The translations under genes were made by a program, and so were the position numbers. Of a DNA stretch of 64,000 nucleotides, positions 1 through 8,814 are shown piece by piece; the stretch's first letter is position 1; every line of letters begins with the position of its first letter. The notes under the pieces are model-generated. The model was not told the DNA's origin. It saw only the letters and a program-made list of their open reading frames with translations, and searched no databases. The DNA comes from Pseudomonas eucalypticola. Its GTDB lineage: Bacteria > Pseudomonadota > Gammaproteobacteria > Pseudomonadales > Pseudomonadaceae. The DNA lies in contig NZ_CP056030.1 of NCBI RefSeq assembly GCF_013374995.1, forward strand, positions 3,628,501-3,692,500, read 5' to 3'.

Positions 1-511
1 AGCCCTCGCGGTGATGGGGTTGGTGCTGCTGGTGCCCACCGGCGACACACAGGCCGGGCTGGACCCTGTCGGGGTAGCGTATGCGCTGGGGGCCGGCGCC
101 TGCTGGGCGCTGTACATTCTGTTCGGCCAGAAGGCCGGTGCCGACAACGGCATACAGGGTGCCGCGCTGGGGGTAGTGGTAGCGGCAGTGGTCATTGCCC
201 CCATCGGGATCGTTCATGCCGGTAGCGCCCTGCTCTCCCCCGCCCTGCTCCCCGTGGCGCTGGGCGTGGCGGTGTTATCCACGGCACTGCCTTACAGCCT
301 GGAGATGGTTGCCCTGACGCGCCTTCCCGCGCGTACCTTTGGCACCCTCATGAGCATCGAGCCCGCGTTCGGCGCATTGTCGGGGCTGTTGTTTCTGCAT
401 GAAGTGTTGTCGTTCACCCAATGGCTGGCCATTGCCTCGATCATCGCAGCCTCCATCGGCGCCACGCTGACCATGAGCCGGGAGCCGCACCCCACCCCGG
501 TGGCGGATTGA
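1..511 (+). CDS. EamA-family exporter, C-terminal part (RhtA-like)
   Basis: C-terminal half of an EamA/DMT membrane exporter; the reading frame is open from base 2, so the start lies left of the window. About 169 residues are visible and form roughly five hydrophobic segments, with the second EamA repeat beginning near the GACWALYILFGQKAGA stretch. Such proteins export small metabolites such as threonine and homoserine from the cytoplasm. The part that resembles RhtA is the LPYSLEMVALTRLPARTFG segment followed by the SIEPAFGALSGLLFL segment, a typical end of the second repeat. The substrate is inferred only from this resemblance. About 180 bases separate it from the next gene and show no clear terminator. 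Confidence 0.8.
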   Translation, partial: ALAVMGLVLLVPTGDTQAGLDPVGVAYALGAGACWALYILFGQKAGADNGIQGAALGVVVAAVVIAPIGIVHAGSALLSPALLPVALGVAVLSTALPYSLEMVALTRLPARTFGTLMSIEPAFGALSGLLFLHEVLSFTQWLAIASIIAASIGATLTMSREPHPTPVAD

Positions 512-690
512 ACCGAAACTATTACAGAAAATTCCACATTGGCAATTGCGGCAAAGCGCCAGCCTGTTTAGGCTGTAACCCTTCGTGAAACTTGAAGTTT
601 TCGACCGTGACAGGATGTCTCAAACGGATCAGGTGATATGCCGTTAATCAGACTCGGGCGTTAGATCCGGGCATGCCAGTAAGGACATCA

Positions 691-972
691 ATGAAACATT
701 TGCTGATCATGGCAGCGATTCTGGCCATTGCCGGTTGCGCTGCCACTTCACACACGTCGGTCAAGCATGGCAGGAAAGGGTTGCACATCAACTGCTCGGG
801 CCTGTCGTCCAATTGGGACCAGTGCTACCAGGCGGCGACTGACTCTTGCGGGACCAAAGGCTACAAGGTATTGGCCAAGTCCGGGGATGCGGTGGAAGAC
901 CCCGGCGACTACCCGTTCGGGCTCAACCCCGCCGGCTACACCAGCCGCAGCATGATCGTCATCTGCAAGTAG
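691..972 (+). CDS. Small lipoprotein
   Basis: A 93-residue predicted lipoprotein. The start at 691 is chosen over an in-frame ATG at 673 because an AAGGA Shine-Dalgarno sits a few bases upstream and the protein then begins with a clean signal peptide. The lipobox reads LAIAGC, which makes Cys16 the lipidated residue. The mature part has three further cysteines, in NCSGL, DQCYQ and DSCGT, plus one near the C-terminus (VICK), so two disulfides in the periplasm are possible. The family is unknown to me; similar short Cys-containing lipoproteins are common in Pseudomonas. It is monocistronic, with an SDR gene about 100 bases downstream. Confidence 0.7.
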   Translation: MKHLLIMAAILAIAGCAATSHTSVKHGRKGLHINCSGLSSNWDQCYQAATDSCGTKGYKVLAKSGDAVEDPGDYPFGLNPAGYTSRSMIVICK

Positions 973-1079
973 CCCTGCGAAAAAGCGTAAACACCCTCCA
1001 GAAAGGGTCGGCCATTGGTTGCCGCCCCGCCGAAACATGACCTATGGTTCGTTCCATCGACAATCGAAGGAACCGCATC

Positions 1080-1817
1080 ATGGCGCTCGCTCCTGATAAT
1101 AAAGTCGTGCTGGTCATCGGTGCAGGCGACGCCACCGGGGGTGCCATTGCCCGCCGCTTCGCCCGCGAAGGCTTCACCGCTTGTGTCGTGAGGCGCAGCG
1201 CGGAAAAGCTGCAGCCGCTGGTAGACCGCATTCACGCCGACGGCGGCCAGGCATTCGGCTTTGCCTGCGATGCACGCAAGGAAGATGAAGTGATCGCGCT
1301 GGTGGAGCGCATAGAACGGGACATCGGCCCCATCGAAGCCTACGTATTCAATATCGGCGCCAACGTGCCGTGTAGCATCCTGGACGAGACCGCACGCAAA
1401 TACTTCAAGATCTGGGAGATGGCCTGTTTCTCGGGCTTCCTCACGGCCCGGGAAGTGGCCCGCCGCATGGTCGGGCGCCAGCGAGGCACGCTGCTGTTCA
1501 CCGGCGCCACGGCAGGCACGCGGGGCGCCTCGGGGTTCGCCGCGTTTGCCGGCGCCAAACACGCGCTGCGCGCCCTGGCGCAGAGCATGGCCCGTGAACT
1601 GGGGCCGCTGAACCTGCATGTGGCCCATGTGGTCGTCGACGGCGCCATCGACACGGAGTTCATCCGTACTCAATTTCCCGAGAAGTATGCGGAAAAAGAC
1701 CGCGACGGGTTGCTGGACCCCGACCATATCGCCGACAGCTACTGGTTTCTGCATACCCAGCCCAGGGACGCCTGGACCTTCGAGCTGGACCTGCGCCCCT
1801 GGGCCGAACGCTGGTAA
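1080..1817 (+). CDS. SDR-fold protein with altered catalytic residues
   Basis: A 245-residue short-chain dehydrogenase/reductase-fold protein. The start at 1080 follows an AAGGAA ribosome site; an in-frame ATG at 1044 lacks one. The N-terminal nucleotide loop reads GAGDATGGAIA instead of the usual TGxxxGxG. The catalytic YxxxK motif is changed: the stretch reads FAGAK, with Phe where the proton-donating Tyr should be, and the usual SS pair becomes TGAT. The Lys is kept. It may be a non-catalytic or mechanistically different SDR. It lies 31 bases before a 2-hydroxychromene-2-carboxylate isomerase-like gene, so the two are probably cotranscribed. Glutathione-linked chemistry is only a guess from that partner. 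Confidence 0.8.
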   Translation: MALAPDNKVVLVIGAGDATGGAIARRFAREGFTACVVRRSAEKLQPLVDRIHADGGQAFGFACDARKEDEVIALVERIERDIGPIEAYVFNIGANVPCSILDETARKYFKIWEMACFSGFLTAREVARRMVGRQRGTLLFTGATAGTRGASGFAAFAGAKHALRALAQSMARELGPLNLHVAHVVVDGAIDTEFIRTQFPEKYAEKDRDGLLDPDHIADSYWFLHTQPRDAWTFELDLRPWAERW

Positions 1818-1848
1818 CCCCTCCCTTGAGCCACTGCGAGCCACCGCC

Positions 1849-2445
1849 ATGAGCAAGACCGTTGAGTTCTATTTCGACCTGGGCAGCCCCGCCAGTTACC
1901 TGGCCTGGACGCAGTTGCCGCTGATCTGCGCCGATACCGGCGGCCAGCTGGTGTACCGCCCCATGCTGTTGGGCGGGGTGTTCAAGGCCACGGGTAACGC
2001 TTCGCCGGCCAGCATCCCGGCCAAGGGCCGCTACATGACCCAGGACTTGCAGCGCTTTGCCGCGCGCTACCAGGTGCCATTGCGCTTCAGCGCGCACTTC
2101 CCCATCAACACGCTGCCCCTGATGCGCATGGTAACGGGCGTCCAGATGCGCGACCCGGAACGCTTCCTGACGCTGCTCGATTGCCTGTTCTCGGCGTTAT
2201 GGGTCAGAGGGCTGAACCTGGGCGACCCCGCAGTGGTGCAGGAAACCGTGGAAGCCGAAGGCTTCGACGCCCAGGCCCTGCAAGCGCTGGTACTGGACGA
2301 GACGGTCAAGCAGCAACTGAAGGAAAACACTGAACAGGCCCTGCAACGCGGAGTGTTCGGCGCGCCGAGCCTGTTTGTGGATGACGTGCTGTATTTCGGC
2401 CAGGACCGCCTGGACTTTGTGCGTGAGGCGTTATCGCGGGCTTGA
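1849..2445 (+). CDS. 2-hydroxychromene-2-carboxylate isomerase family (DsbA/GST-kappa fold)
   Basis: A 198-residue thioredoxin-fold protein of the DsbA-like 2-hydroxychromene-2-carboxylate isomerase family. It starts VEFYFDLGSPASYLAW, the typical beta strand and SP(A/Y) loop with the active-site Ser that binds or activates glutathione, and ends GVFGAPSLFVDDVLYFGQDRL, the usual cis-Pro loop and C-terminal helix. Founding members isomerise an intermediate of naphthalene degradation using glutathione. No aromatic ring-cleavage genes are nearby, so the true substrate is unknown. It follows the atypical SDR closely on the same strand and probably shares its transcript. Confidence 0.85.
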   Translation: MSKTVEFYFDLGSPASYLAWTQLPLICADTGGQLVYRPMLLGGVFKATGNASPASIPAKGRYMTQDLQRFAARYQVPLRFSAHFPINTLPLMRMVTGVQMRDPERFLTLLDCLFSALWVRGLNLGDPAVVQETVEAEGFDAQALQALVLDETVKQQLKENTEQALQRGVFGAPSLFVDDVLYFGQDRLDFVREALSRA

Positions 2446-2483
2446 GTCGAACGCACAAGCCCGCGTCACGAACGCTGCAGGGA

Positions 2484-4292
2484 TCAGACTGGCGCGGTGC
2501 GCACCTGCAGCCACTCCAGCGCGGCGCCCTGAACCAGGGGCCCCACCCGCGACAGCACTTCACGGTGATAACCATTGAGCCAACCACGCTCTTCGGCCGT
2601 CAGCTGCTCCACCAGCAGGCATCGGGTATCGATCGGGCACAACGTCAGGGTTTCGAAGCTGAGAAACTCACCGAACTCGCTGCTGCCGGCTTCACGGTTC
2701 ATCGCCAGGTTCTCGATGCGCACGCCCCACTGCCCCGGCCGATAGGTACCCGGCTCGATGGAGGTGATCATGCCCGCCTGCATGGCCGTTTGCGGGCCCG
2801 GCGTGGCCTGGTAGGCGATCACTTGCGGGCCTTCGTGCACGTTCATGAAGTAACCGACGCCATGGCCAGTACCGTGGCCGTAATCAACGTTGTCGGCCCA
2901 GATCGGCGCTCGAGCGATGGCGTCCAGCAATGGAGAGAGAATACCCTTCGGAAAGCGGGCGCGGGACAGGGCGATGACACCCTTGAGCACCCGTGTGCAA
3001 TCCGCCTTCTGCGCCTCGCTGGGGTTACCCACCGGCACCATGCGGGTAATGTCGGTGGTGCCGCCCAGGTACTGTCCCCCGGAGTCGATCAACAGCAGGC
3101 CATCCCCTTCGATACGCGCATGGGACTCTTCGGTCGCACGGTAATGAGGCATGGCGCCATTGGCGTTGAACGCGGCGATGGTGGCGAAACTGAGGGACAC
3201 GTAGTTGGGCCGACGGGCGCGGGCCGCGGTGAGGTGCGTGTCAACGTCCACCTCGGTGACCACCTGGCCCGCCAGCGCCGGCTCCAGCCAGGCGAAGAAC
3301 TCGCACAATGCCGCGCCGTCCTGCTCCATGGCCTGGCGAATGTGCACGGCGTCCGCCTCGCTCTTGCGCGACTTGGCGAAGGTGCTCGGGGCAATACCCT
3401 CGACCAGGGTGACGGCAGGGTCCAGGTGATCCAGCAGGCCGCAGGTGACTTTCAACGGGTCTACCAACAGCCGCGCAGCAGCCGGCACGTCGGCCAGCGC
3501 TGCACCCACCTGGTGATAATCGCGCAGGGTCACGCCCTCGGCACCCAGGGTGGCCGCCAGCTCGGTATCGACCTTGCCCGGGGCCACGAACAGCAGCGCC
3601 TGGTCCTGGCTGACCAGGGCAAACGACAGAAACACCGGGTTGTACGAGACGTCACTGCCACGCAGGTTGAACAGCCAGGCAATATCATCGACCGTGGCGA
3701 TGAAATGCCAGTCGGCGCCGCGCTCACGCAAGGCGGCGCGCACACCGGCGAGCTTCTCGGCGCGGCTGACGGTCGCGTACGGCGGCAGGTGGGCGTAGAC
3801 CGGTGCATCGGGCAATGCCGGGCGGTCATTCCACACCTCGGCCAGCAGGTCGACGTCAGTGCGCAGGCGAGCGCCGCGGCCATGCAGTTTTTCGTCCAGC
3901 GTACGCCGCGAAGCCAGGGCCATCACCGCGCCGTCCACGGCCACCGTGCCATTGTCGGGTGTGTGCTCGGCCAGCCACTCCAGTGGCCCCGGCTTGCCCG
4001 GGCCAAGCTTGACCAGCTCGATACCGCTGCCGGCCAGTTCCTTCTCGGCCTGTTCCCAGTAACGGCTGTCGGCCCACAGGCCAGCGAAGGCCTGGGTAAC
4101 CACCAGGGTGCCCACCGAGCCATGGAAGCCCGACAGCCATTGCCGCCCCTGCCAGTAGCCAGGCAGGTATTCCGACAGGTGCGGGTCGGCGGAGGGGACC
4201 AGCAGCGCATCGACGCCTTCACGGGCCATGACGGCGCGCACCTGGGCCAGGCGGGCGGGCACCTCGTTGGGGGTTGAAGACTGCGTGCTCAT
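2484..4292 (-). CDS. Xaa-Pro aminopeptidase, three-domain M24B type
   Basis: A 602-residue cytosolic aminopeptidase P that removes N-terminal residues preceding proline. The length fits the long type: two creatinase-like N-terminal domains followed by an M24 pita-bread catalytic domain over roughly residues 310-530. Metal ligands are visible: the two Asp in LLIDSGGQYLGGTTDITRM, His in GHGTGHGVG, Glu in SIEPGTY and Glu in RIENL. The start at 4292 is preferred over one six codons upstream because an AGGAG site precedes it. It is transcribed alone, convergent with the isomerase gene and tandem with the LysR gene. Confidence 0.93.
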   Translation of the reverse strand: MSTQSSTPNEVPARLAQVRAVMAREGVDALLVPSADPHLSEYLPGYWQGRQWLSGFHGSVGTLVVTQAFAGLWADSRYWEQAEKELAGSGIELVKLGPGKPGPLEWLAEHTPDNGTVAVDGAVMALASRRTLDEKLHGRGARLRTDVDLLAEVWNDRPALPDAPVYAHLPPYATVSRAEKLAGVRAALRERGADWHFIATVDDIAWLFNLRGSDVSYNPVFLSFALVSQDQALLFVAPGKVDTELAATLGAEGVTLRDYHQVGAALADVPAAARLLVDPLKVTCGLLDHLDPAVTLVEGIAPSTFAKSRKSEADAVHIRQAMEQDGAALCEFFAWLEPALAGQVVTEVDVDTHLTAARARRPNYVSLSFATIAAFNANGAMPHYRATEESHARIEGDGLLLIDSGGQYLGGTTDITRMVPVGNPSEAQKADCTRVLKGVIALSRARFPKGILSPLLDAIARAPIWADNVDYGHGTGHGVGYFMNVHEGPQVIAYQATPGPQTAMQAGMITSIEPGTYRPGQWGVRIENLAMNREAGSSEFGEFLSFETLTLCPIDTRCLLVEQLTAEERGWLNGYHREVLSRVGPLVQGAALEWLQVRTAPV

Positions 4293-4404
4293 GCTCACTC
4301 CTGCTACCACGGTATGGGTTCGTTATAGGCTTGGGATAATGCAGCAGCGTCGGCTGGCGGGCAACCGTGGCACTGTTCGTCCGTGTTTCCCACCCACCGC
4401 GGCC

Positions 4405-5349
4405 TTACTGCCCTTGCGCCGCCCTGGTCCGCAGCAACTCGATGAACGCCCCCAGTTCGCGGCTGACCGGCTCGCCCTTGCGCAACAGAATCCCGAACGG
4501 CGCCATGCGCTCGCCGAGTTCGATCGGCAGCGCCGTGACCAGGCCCATGCGCAAGTAATCGCGCAGGGCGGTCTCCGACAACACCATGATGGCCTCCGTG
4601 AGCTGGATCAACTGCTGCATCGAATACACCGAACTGCATTCGATGATGTCCGCCGGCGCCACCAGGCCTTCGCGCTGCAAGGCCTGCTCCAGGGCAATAC
4701 GCGCCGGGCTGGTGTCAGGTTGCAGTATCCAGGGCCAGTCGTTCACCAGTTCCGCCAGTTTCAACGTCGCGCGTTGCAACAGCGGGTGCTGGCTGTGCAC
4801 CACCAGCAACAGGCGCTCATTGCCCAACGGCTCGAAATCATAGTGCTGGCTGTCGATGCTGGCGTTGCGGCGGGCGATGGCCAGGTCGATGCGCCCCTGA
4901 GCCAGCAGTTGGATCACCTGGTCACTGGTGTCGCCCATGATGCGTATGCGCAATTGCGGGTGGCGGCGCTTGATTTCGGCAATGGAGTCCATGACCAGCC
5001 CGGGCGCCGCGCCCATCAGGGTGCCGATAGCCAAGTACCCGAAACCGCCCTGCTGGCGGGCCGCCAGGTCCTCGGCGCAGCGATCCAGGCCACTCAGGGC
5101 GCTTTCGGCGAAGCGGATCAGTTCGCCCCCCAGTGCGGTGGGACGCATGCCCCGGGGCAGGCGCTCGAACAGTTCGCAGCCGAACATGTCTTCGATCTCG
5201 TGCAGCATGCGTGTGGCCGCAGGCTGCGACATGGCCAGCGTCTGCGAAGCGCGGTGCAGGTTTTCGCTGCTGCCCAGGGCCACCAGCATGTGCAAGTGCT
5301 TGTAGCGCAGGCGGTTGAACAGGCTGCGGGAGACGGCGGCGGGCTGCAT
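4405..5349 (-). CDS. LysR-family regulator of the L-rhamnose operon
   Basis: A 314-residue LysR-type transcriptional regulator. The N-terminal winged helix-turn-helix covers about residues 10-70, with ENLHRASQTLAMSQPAATRM as the recognition part, followed by a substrate-binding effector domain. The start at 5349 (MQPAAVS) is chosen because a CGGAG site lies upstream; the open frame continues further but would run over the operator palindrome at 5367. It is divergent from the MFS-rhmD-aldolase-aldA-lactonase-rhaT-dehydrogenase operon, so it most likely controls that operon and itself from the shared region. The inducer is probably L-rhamnose, rhamnonate or a later intermediate. Enteric rhamnose systems use AraC-type RhaS/RhaR instead. 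Confidence 0.9.
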   Translation of the reverse strand: MQPAAVSRSLFNRLRYKHLHMLVALGSSENLHRASQTLAMSQPAATRMLHEIEDMFGCELFERLPRGMRPTALGGELIRFAESALSGLDRCAEDLAARQQGGFGYLAIGTLMGAAPGLVMDSIAEIKRRHPQLRIRIMGDTSDQVIQLLAQGRIDLAIARRNASIDSQHYDFEPLGNERLLLVVHSQHPLLQRATLKLAELVNDWPWILQPDTSPARIALEQALQREGLVAPADIIECSSVYSMQQLIQLTEAIMVLSETALRDYLRMGLVTALPIELGERMAPFGILLRKGEPVSRELGAFIELLRTRAAQGQ

Positions 5350-5366
5350 GGGAAAACTCCGGCGCA

Positions 5367-5387
5367 CCGATACCCTGAGGGTATCGG
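5367..5387. promoter_or_regulatory. Palindromic LysR operator (ATAC-N7-GTAT)
   Basis: A perfect palindrome with arms CCGATACCCT and AGGGTATCGG around one G. Its core is ATAC-N7-GTAT, the classic T-N11-A LysR box. It lies 18 bases upstream of the LysR start and about 95 bases upstream of the divergent MFS gene, the usual place for the main recognition site of a LysR regulator. Confidence 0.75.
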
Positions 5388-5480
5388 ACATGAGAAAAAT
5401 TCGATTTGTAGCGCATAGCGCAGCCGCCGTACAGTCCTGCCACACACCACGCAGTCAAATAATTCCAAAAGGATACTGCC

Positions 5481-6779
5481 GTGAAGACTTTACCCGCGTC
5501 CCTGCTGGCCAAGGTGTCCTGGCGCCTGCTGCCCTTCCTGTTGCTGATGTACATCATGGCTTTCCTCGACCGCGCCAATGTCGGCTTCGCCCGCCAGGCG
5601 TTCCAGGCCGACACCGGCCTGAGCGACACCGCGTTCGCCTTTGGTGCAGGGGTGTTCTTCGCCGGCTATGCCTTGCTGGAGGTGCCTAGCAACCTCATCC
5701 TGCACAGAGTGGGCGCGCGCCTGTGGATGTGCCGCATCATGGTCAGCTGGGGGTTGATCAGTGCGGCCATGGTGCTGGCCCACTCCGAGACCAGCTTCTA
5801 CCTGCTGCGCTTCCTGCTGGGCGTAGCCGAAGCCGGGTTCTTCCCAGGCGTCATCCTCTACCTCACCTACTGGTTCCCGGGCGCCGCGCGCGGCAAGGCC
5901 ATGGGCTTCTTCTATTTTGGCGCGCCGCTGGCGTTCATCGTTGGCAGCCCGCTGTCGGGCCTGCTGCTGGAACTGGACGGCGTGGCCGGGGCGCACGGCT
6001 GGCAGTGGCTGTTCGTGGTCGAGGGGCTGATGGCTACCGCAGTCGGCGTGTGGGCCTATTTTTACCTGGACAACCGCCCTGCCGATGCCACCTGGTTGAG
6101 CCTTGAAGAGCGCCAACGGCTGCAAGGCGTGATTGACCAGGAAGACGCCGCCAAGCCGGGCCACGGCAGCGTGCTGAAGACCTTGTGCCAACCCGCGGTG
6201 CTGTACCTGTGCGTGATCTACCTGCTCATCCAGGCCAGCGTCTATGGCGTGGTGTTCTACCTGCCCACCCAGGTGGCCGGGCTGCTGGGCAGCAAGGTCG
6301 GCCTGCTGGTAGGGCTGGTGTCCGCCCTGCCCTGGCTGTGCGCCTTGCTGGCCGCCTGGTGGGTGCCGGCCCAGGCAGACAGGCGTGGCGACCACCGCCG
6401 CGTTGCCTGCCTGACGCTGTTGGTGGCGGCCGCCGGTATCGCCGGCTCGGTGAGTGTCACCAGCCCGGTGTGGGGCATGGTTGCCCTGTGCTTCGCGGCG
6501 GCGGGTTTCATCGCCGTGCAACCGGTGTTCTGGACCTTTCCCTCACGCACCTTGGCCGGCAGCGCCGCGGCCGGTGCCATCGCCCTGGTCAATGCCTTCG
6601 GCGCCCTGGGCGGGTTCATTGCCCCGGTGCTGAAAAACTGGGCCGAGATGCACTTCGCCTCCCCCGCCGCCGGCCTCTATGTGCTGGCGGCCACCACTGT
6701 CATCGCCGCGGCCCTGGTGCTGGGCATTGCCCTCAAACCCCGGGCCAGGCCGCAACCGCGCCCCGGCTATCAACACTGA
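5481..6779 (+). CDS. MFS transporter, anion:cation symporter type
   Basis: A 432-residue, 12-helix major facilitator protein of the anion:cation symporter subgroup, which moves organic acids such as hexuronates, tartrate and phthalate. The GTG start at 5481 follows an AAAGGA site. The MFS signature between helices 2 and 3 reads [16 protein letters not shown], and DRANVGFA in helix 1 is typical of the subgroup. It is the first gene of the rhamnose operon. Since a RhaT-type sugar importer is also present, this carrier more likely brings in L-rhamnonate or a related sugar acid; that is inference from the family's preference. Confidence 0.9.
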   Translation: MKTLPASLLAKVSWRLLPFLLLMYIMAFLDRANVGFARQAFQADTGLSDTAFAFGAGVFFAGYALLEVPSNLILHRVGARLWMCRIMVSWGLISAAMVLAHSETSFYLLRFLLGVAEAGFFPGVILYLTYWFPGAARGKAMGFFYFGAPLAFIVGSPLSGLLLELDGVAGAHGWQWLFVVEGLMATAVGVWAYFYLDNRPADATWLSLEERQRLQGVIDQEDAAKPGHGSVLKTLCQPAVLYLCVIYLLIQASVYGVVFYLPTQVAGLLGSKVGLLVGLVSALPWLCALLAAWWVPAQADRRGDHRRVACLTLLVAAAGIAGSVSVTSPVWGMVALCFAAAGFIAVQPVFWTFPSRTLAGSAAAGAIALVNAFGALGGFIAPVLKNWAEMHFASPAAGLYVLAATTVIAAALVLGIALKPRARPQPRPGYQH

Positions 6780-6804
6780 TTCGACTACCTGCAAGGAGCT
6801 GTCC

Positions 6805-8001
6805 ATGAGCATTCCAACCATCAAACACGTGCGCGCCTTCACCCTGCGCGGCGGCGGCGCCGACTACCACGACCAGGGCGACGGCCACTGGATCGACGAC
6901 CACATCGCCACGCCCATGAGCAAATACCCCCAGTACCGCCAGAGCCGCCGCAGCTTTGGCATCAACGTGCTGGGCACCCTGGTGGTGGAAATCGAGGCCA
7001 GCGACGGCACCGTCGGTTTTGCCGTGACCACGGGCGGCGAACCGGCCGCCTACATCGTTGAACACCACCTGGCACGCTTCCTGGAAGGCGCCCGGGTCAC
7101 CGACCTTGAGCTGATATGGGACCAGATGTACCAGTCCACCTTGTACTACGGCCGCAAGGGCCTGGTCATCAACACCCTTTCCGGGGTCGACCTCGCCCTG
7201 TGGGACCTGCTCGGCAAGATCCGCCAGGAGCCGGTGCATCAGTTGCTGGGCGGGGCCGTGCGTGACGAACTGCAGTTCTATGCCACGGGCGCGCGGCCAG
7301 ACCTGGCCCAGAAGATGGGCTTCATCGGTGGCAAGATGGCCCTGCACCACGGTCCCGCGGAAGGCGAGGAAGGCCTGCGCAAGAACCTGGAGGAACTGGC
7401 CACCATGCGTGAACGGGTGGGCAAGGACTTCTGGCTGATGCTCGACTGCTGGATGAGCCTGGACCTCAACTATGCCACCCGCCTGGCCCAGGGCGCTGCC
7501 GAGTTCGGTCTGAAATGGATCGAGGAAGCCCTGCCACCTGATGACTACTGGGGCTACGCAGCTTTGCGCAAGGCCGTGCCCAGCGGCATGCTGGTGACCA
7601 CCGGTGAACACGAAGCCACCCGCTGGGGCTTTCGCATGCTGCTGGAAATGGGCTGCTGCGACATCATCCAGCCAGACGTGGGCTGGTGCGGCGGCCTCAC
7701 GGAGCTGGTAAAAATCAGCGCCCTGGCCGATGCCCACAACACCCTGGTGGTGCCCCATGGTTCCTCGGTGTACAGCTACCACTTCGTCGCTACCCGCCAC
7801 AACAGCCCCTTCGCCGAGTTTCTGATGATGGCGCCCAAGGCCGATGAAGTGGTGCCGATGTTCCACCCACAGTTGTTGGGCGAACCGGTGCCTGAGAACG
7901 GCCGCATGCGCATTTCGCGCCTGGACCAGCCCGGCTTTGGCGTGACCCTCAACCCGGAATGCCCACTGCACCGCCCCTATGACCGAGGAGCCCGCCCATG
8001 A
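6805..8001 (+). CDS. rhmD: L-rhamnonate dehydratase
   Basis: A 398-residue enolase-superfamily enzyme that dehydrates L-rhamnonate to 2-keto-3-deoxy-L-rhamnonate. It matches E. coli RhmD closely from memory in [67 protein letters not shown] and [10 protein letters not shown]. Metal ligands expected for the family are seen as Asp in MLDCWMS, Glu in KWIEEALPP and Glu in TTGEHEATR; the catalytic His follows in GEHEA and again in VPHGS. An AAGGAG site precedes the start. The stop overlaps the aldolase start by four bases (ATGA), which indicates translational coupling of two successive pathway steps. Confidence 0.95.
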   Translation: MSIPTIKHVRAFTLRGGGADYHDQGDGHWIDDHIATPMSKYPQYRQSRRSFGINVLGTLVVEIEASDGTVGFAVTTGGEPAAYIVEHHLARFLEGARVTDLELIWDQMYQSTLYYGRKGLVINTLSGVDLALWDLLGKIRQEPVHQLLGGAVRDELQFYATGARPDLAQKMGFIGGKMALHHGPAEGEEGLRKNLEELATMRERVGKDFWLMLDCWMSLDLNYATRLAQGAAEFGLKWIEEALPPDDYWGYAALRKAVPSGMLVTTGEHEATRWGFRMLLEMGCCDIIQPDVGWCGGLTELVKISALADAHNTLVVPHGSSVYSYHFVATRHNSPFAEFLMMAPKADEVVPMFHPQLLGEPVPENGRMRISRLDQPGFGVTLNPECPLHRPYDRGARP

Positions 8002-8798
8002 AACTACCCATCAACCCGTTCAAGGCGCAGCTGGCCAAGCGTGAACCCCAGTACGGCATCTGGGCCGGCTTCGCCACCGGCAACGCCGCCGAACTGGTGG
8101 CCACGTTCGGTTATGACTGGATGCTGATCGACGGCGAGCACGCGCCCAACACCGTACCCAGTATCCAGGCGCAGTTGCAGGCCGTCGCCCCTTATGGCTG
8201 CGCGCCCGTGGTACGCCCCGTGACCGGCGACGCCAACCTGATCAAGCAGTTGCTGGACATCGGCGCCCAGACCCTGATGGTGCCCATGGTCGACACCGCC
8301 GAGCAGGCCCAGGCCCTGGTGCGCGCCATGCGCTACCCACCCCACGGCATCCGTGGCGTGGGCGGCGGCCTGACCCGCGCGACACGCTGGGACGGGGTGC
8401 CCGATTACCTGCACACCGCCCATGAGCAGGTGTGCCTGATCGTGCAGGTGGAATCGCGCCTGGGCGTGGACAACGTCGAAGCCATCGCCGCAGTGGAAGG
8501 GGTGGATGCGATATTCATCGGCCCGGCGGACTTGTCCACGGGGCTGGGGCACGCGGGCAACCCGTCACACCCCGAAGTACAGGAAAAAATCCGCCATGCC
8601 ATCGACGCCACCCTGGCCGCCGGCAAGGTCTGCGGCATCCTGGCACCGCGCGAAGAGGACGCGCGCCGCTACCTGAGCTGGGGTTGCCAGTTCGTCGCCG
8701 TGGGTATCGATATCAGCCTGCTGCGCCAGGCGGCGCTGGACAACCTGGCGCGCTACCGCGACACCCCCGATACCCCCGCGCCGTCACGCACGTACTGA
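7998..8798 (+). CDS. rhmA: 2-keto-3-deoxy-L-rhamnonate aldolase (HpcH/HpaI family)
   Basis: A 266-residue metal-dependent class II aldolase. It splits 2-keto-3-deoxy-L-rhamnonate into pyruvate and L-lactaldehyde. Active-site residues of HpaI enzymes are visible: His in LIDGEHAPN, Arg in PVVRPVTGD, Glu in [10 protein letters not shown] and Asp in FIGPADLS. The sequence alone would fit 4-hydroxy-2-oxoheptanedioate aldolase as well; the four-base overlap with rhmD and the lactaldehyde dehydrogenase that follows decide for the rhamnonate role. Confidence 0.92.
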   Translation: MKLPINPFKAQLAKREPQYGIWAGFATGNAAELVATFGYDWMLIDGEHAPNTVPSIQAQLQAVAPYGCAPVVRPVTGDANLIKQLLDIGAQTLMVPMVDTAEQAQALVRAMRYPPHGIRGVGGGLTRATRWDGVPDYLHTAHEQVCLIVQVESRLGVDNVEAIAAVEGVDAIFIGPADLSTGLGHAGNPSHPEVQEKIRHAIDATLAAGKVCGILAPREEDARRYLSWGCQFVAVGIDISLLRQAALDNLARYRDTPDTPAPSRTY

Positions 8799-8814
8799 AT
8801 TCAGGGAGCCTGCC

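Noticed and set aside
2442..4277. A 611-codon open frame on the plus strand opposite aminopeptidase P
   Set aside because: Antisense shadow of a GC-rich gene; the minus-strand protein has all family motifs and the plus-strand translation is Gln/His/Gly/Arg-rich with no family resemblance.
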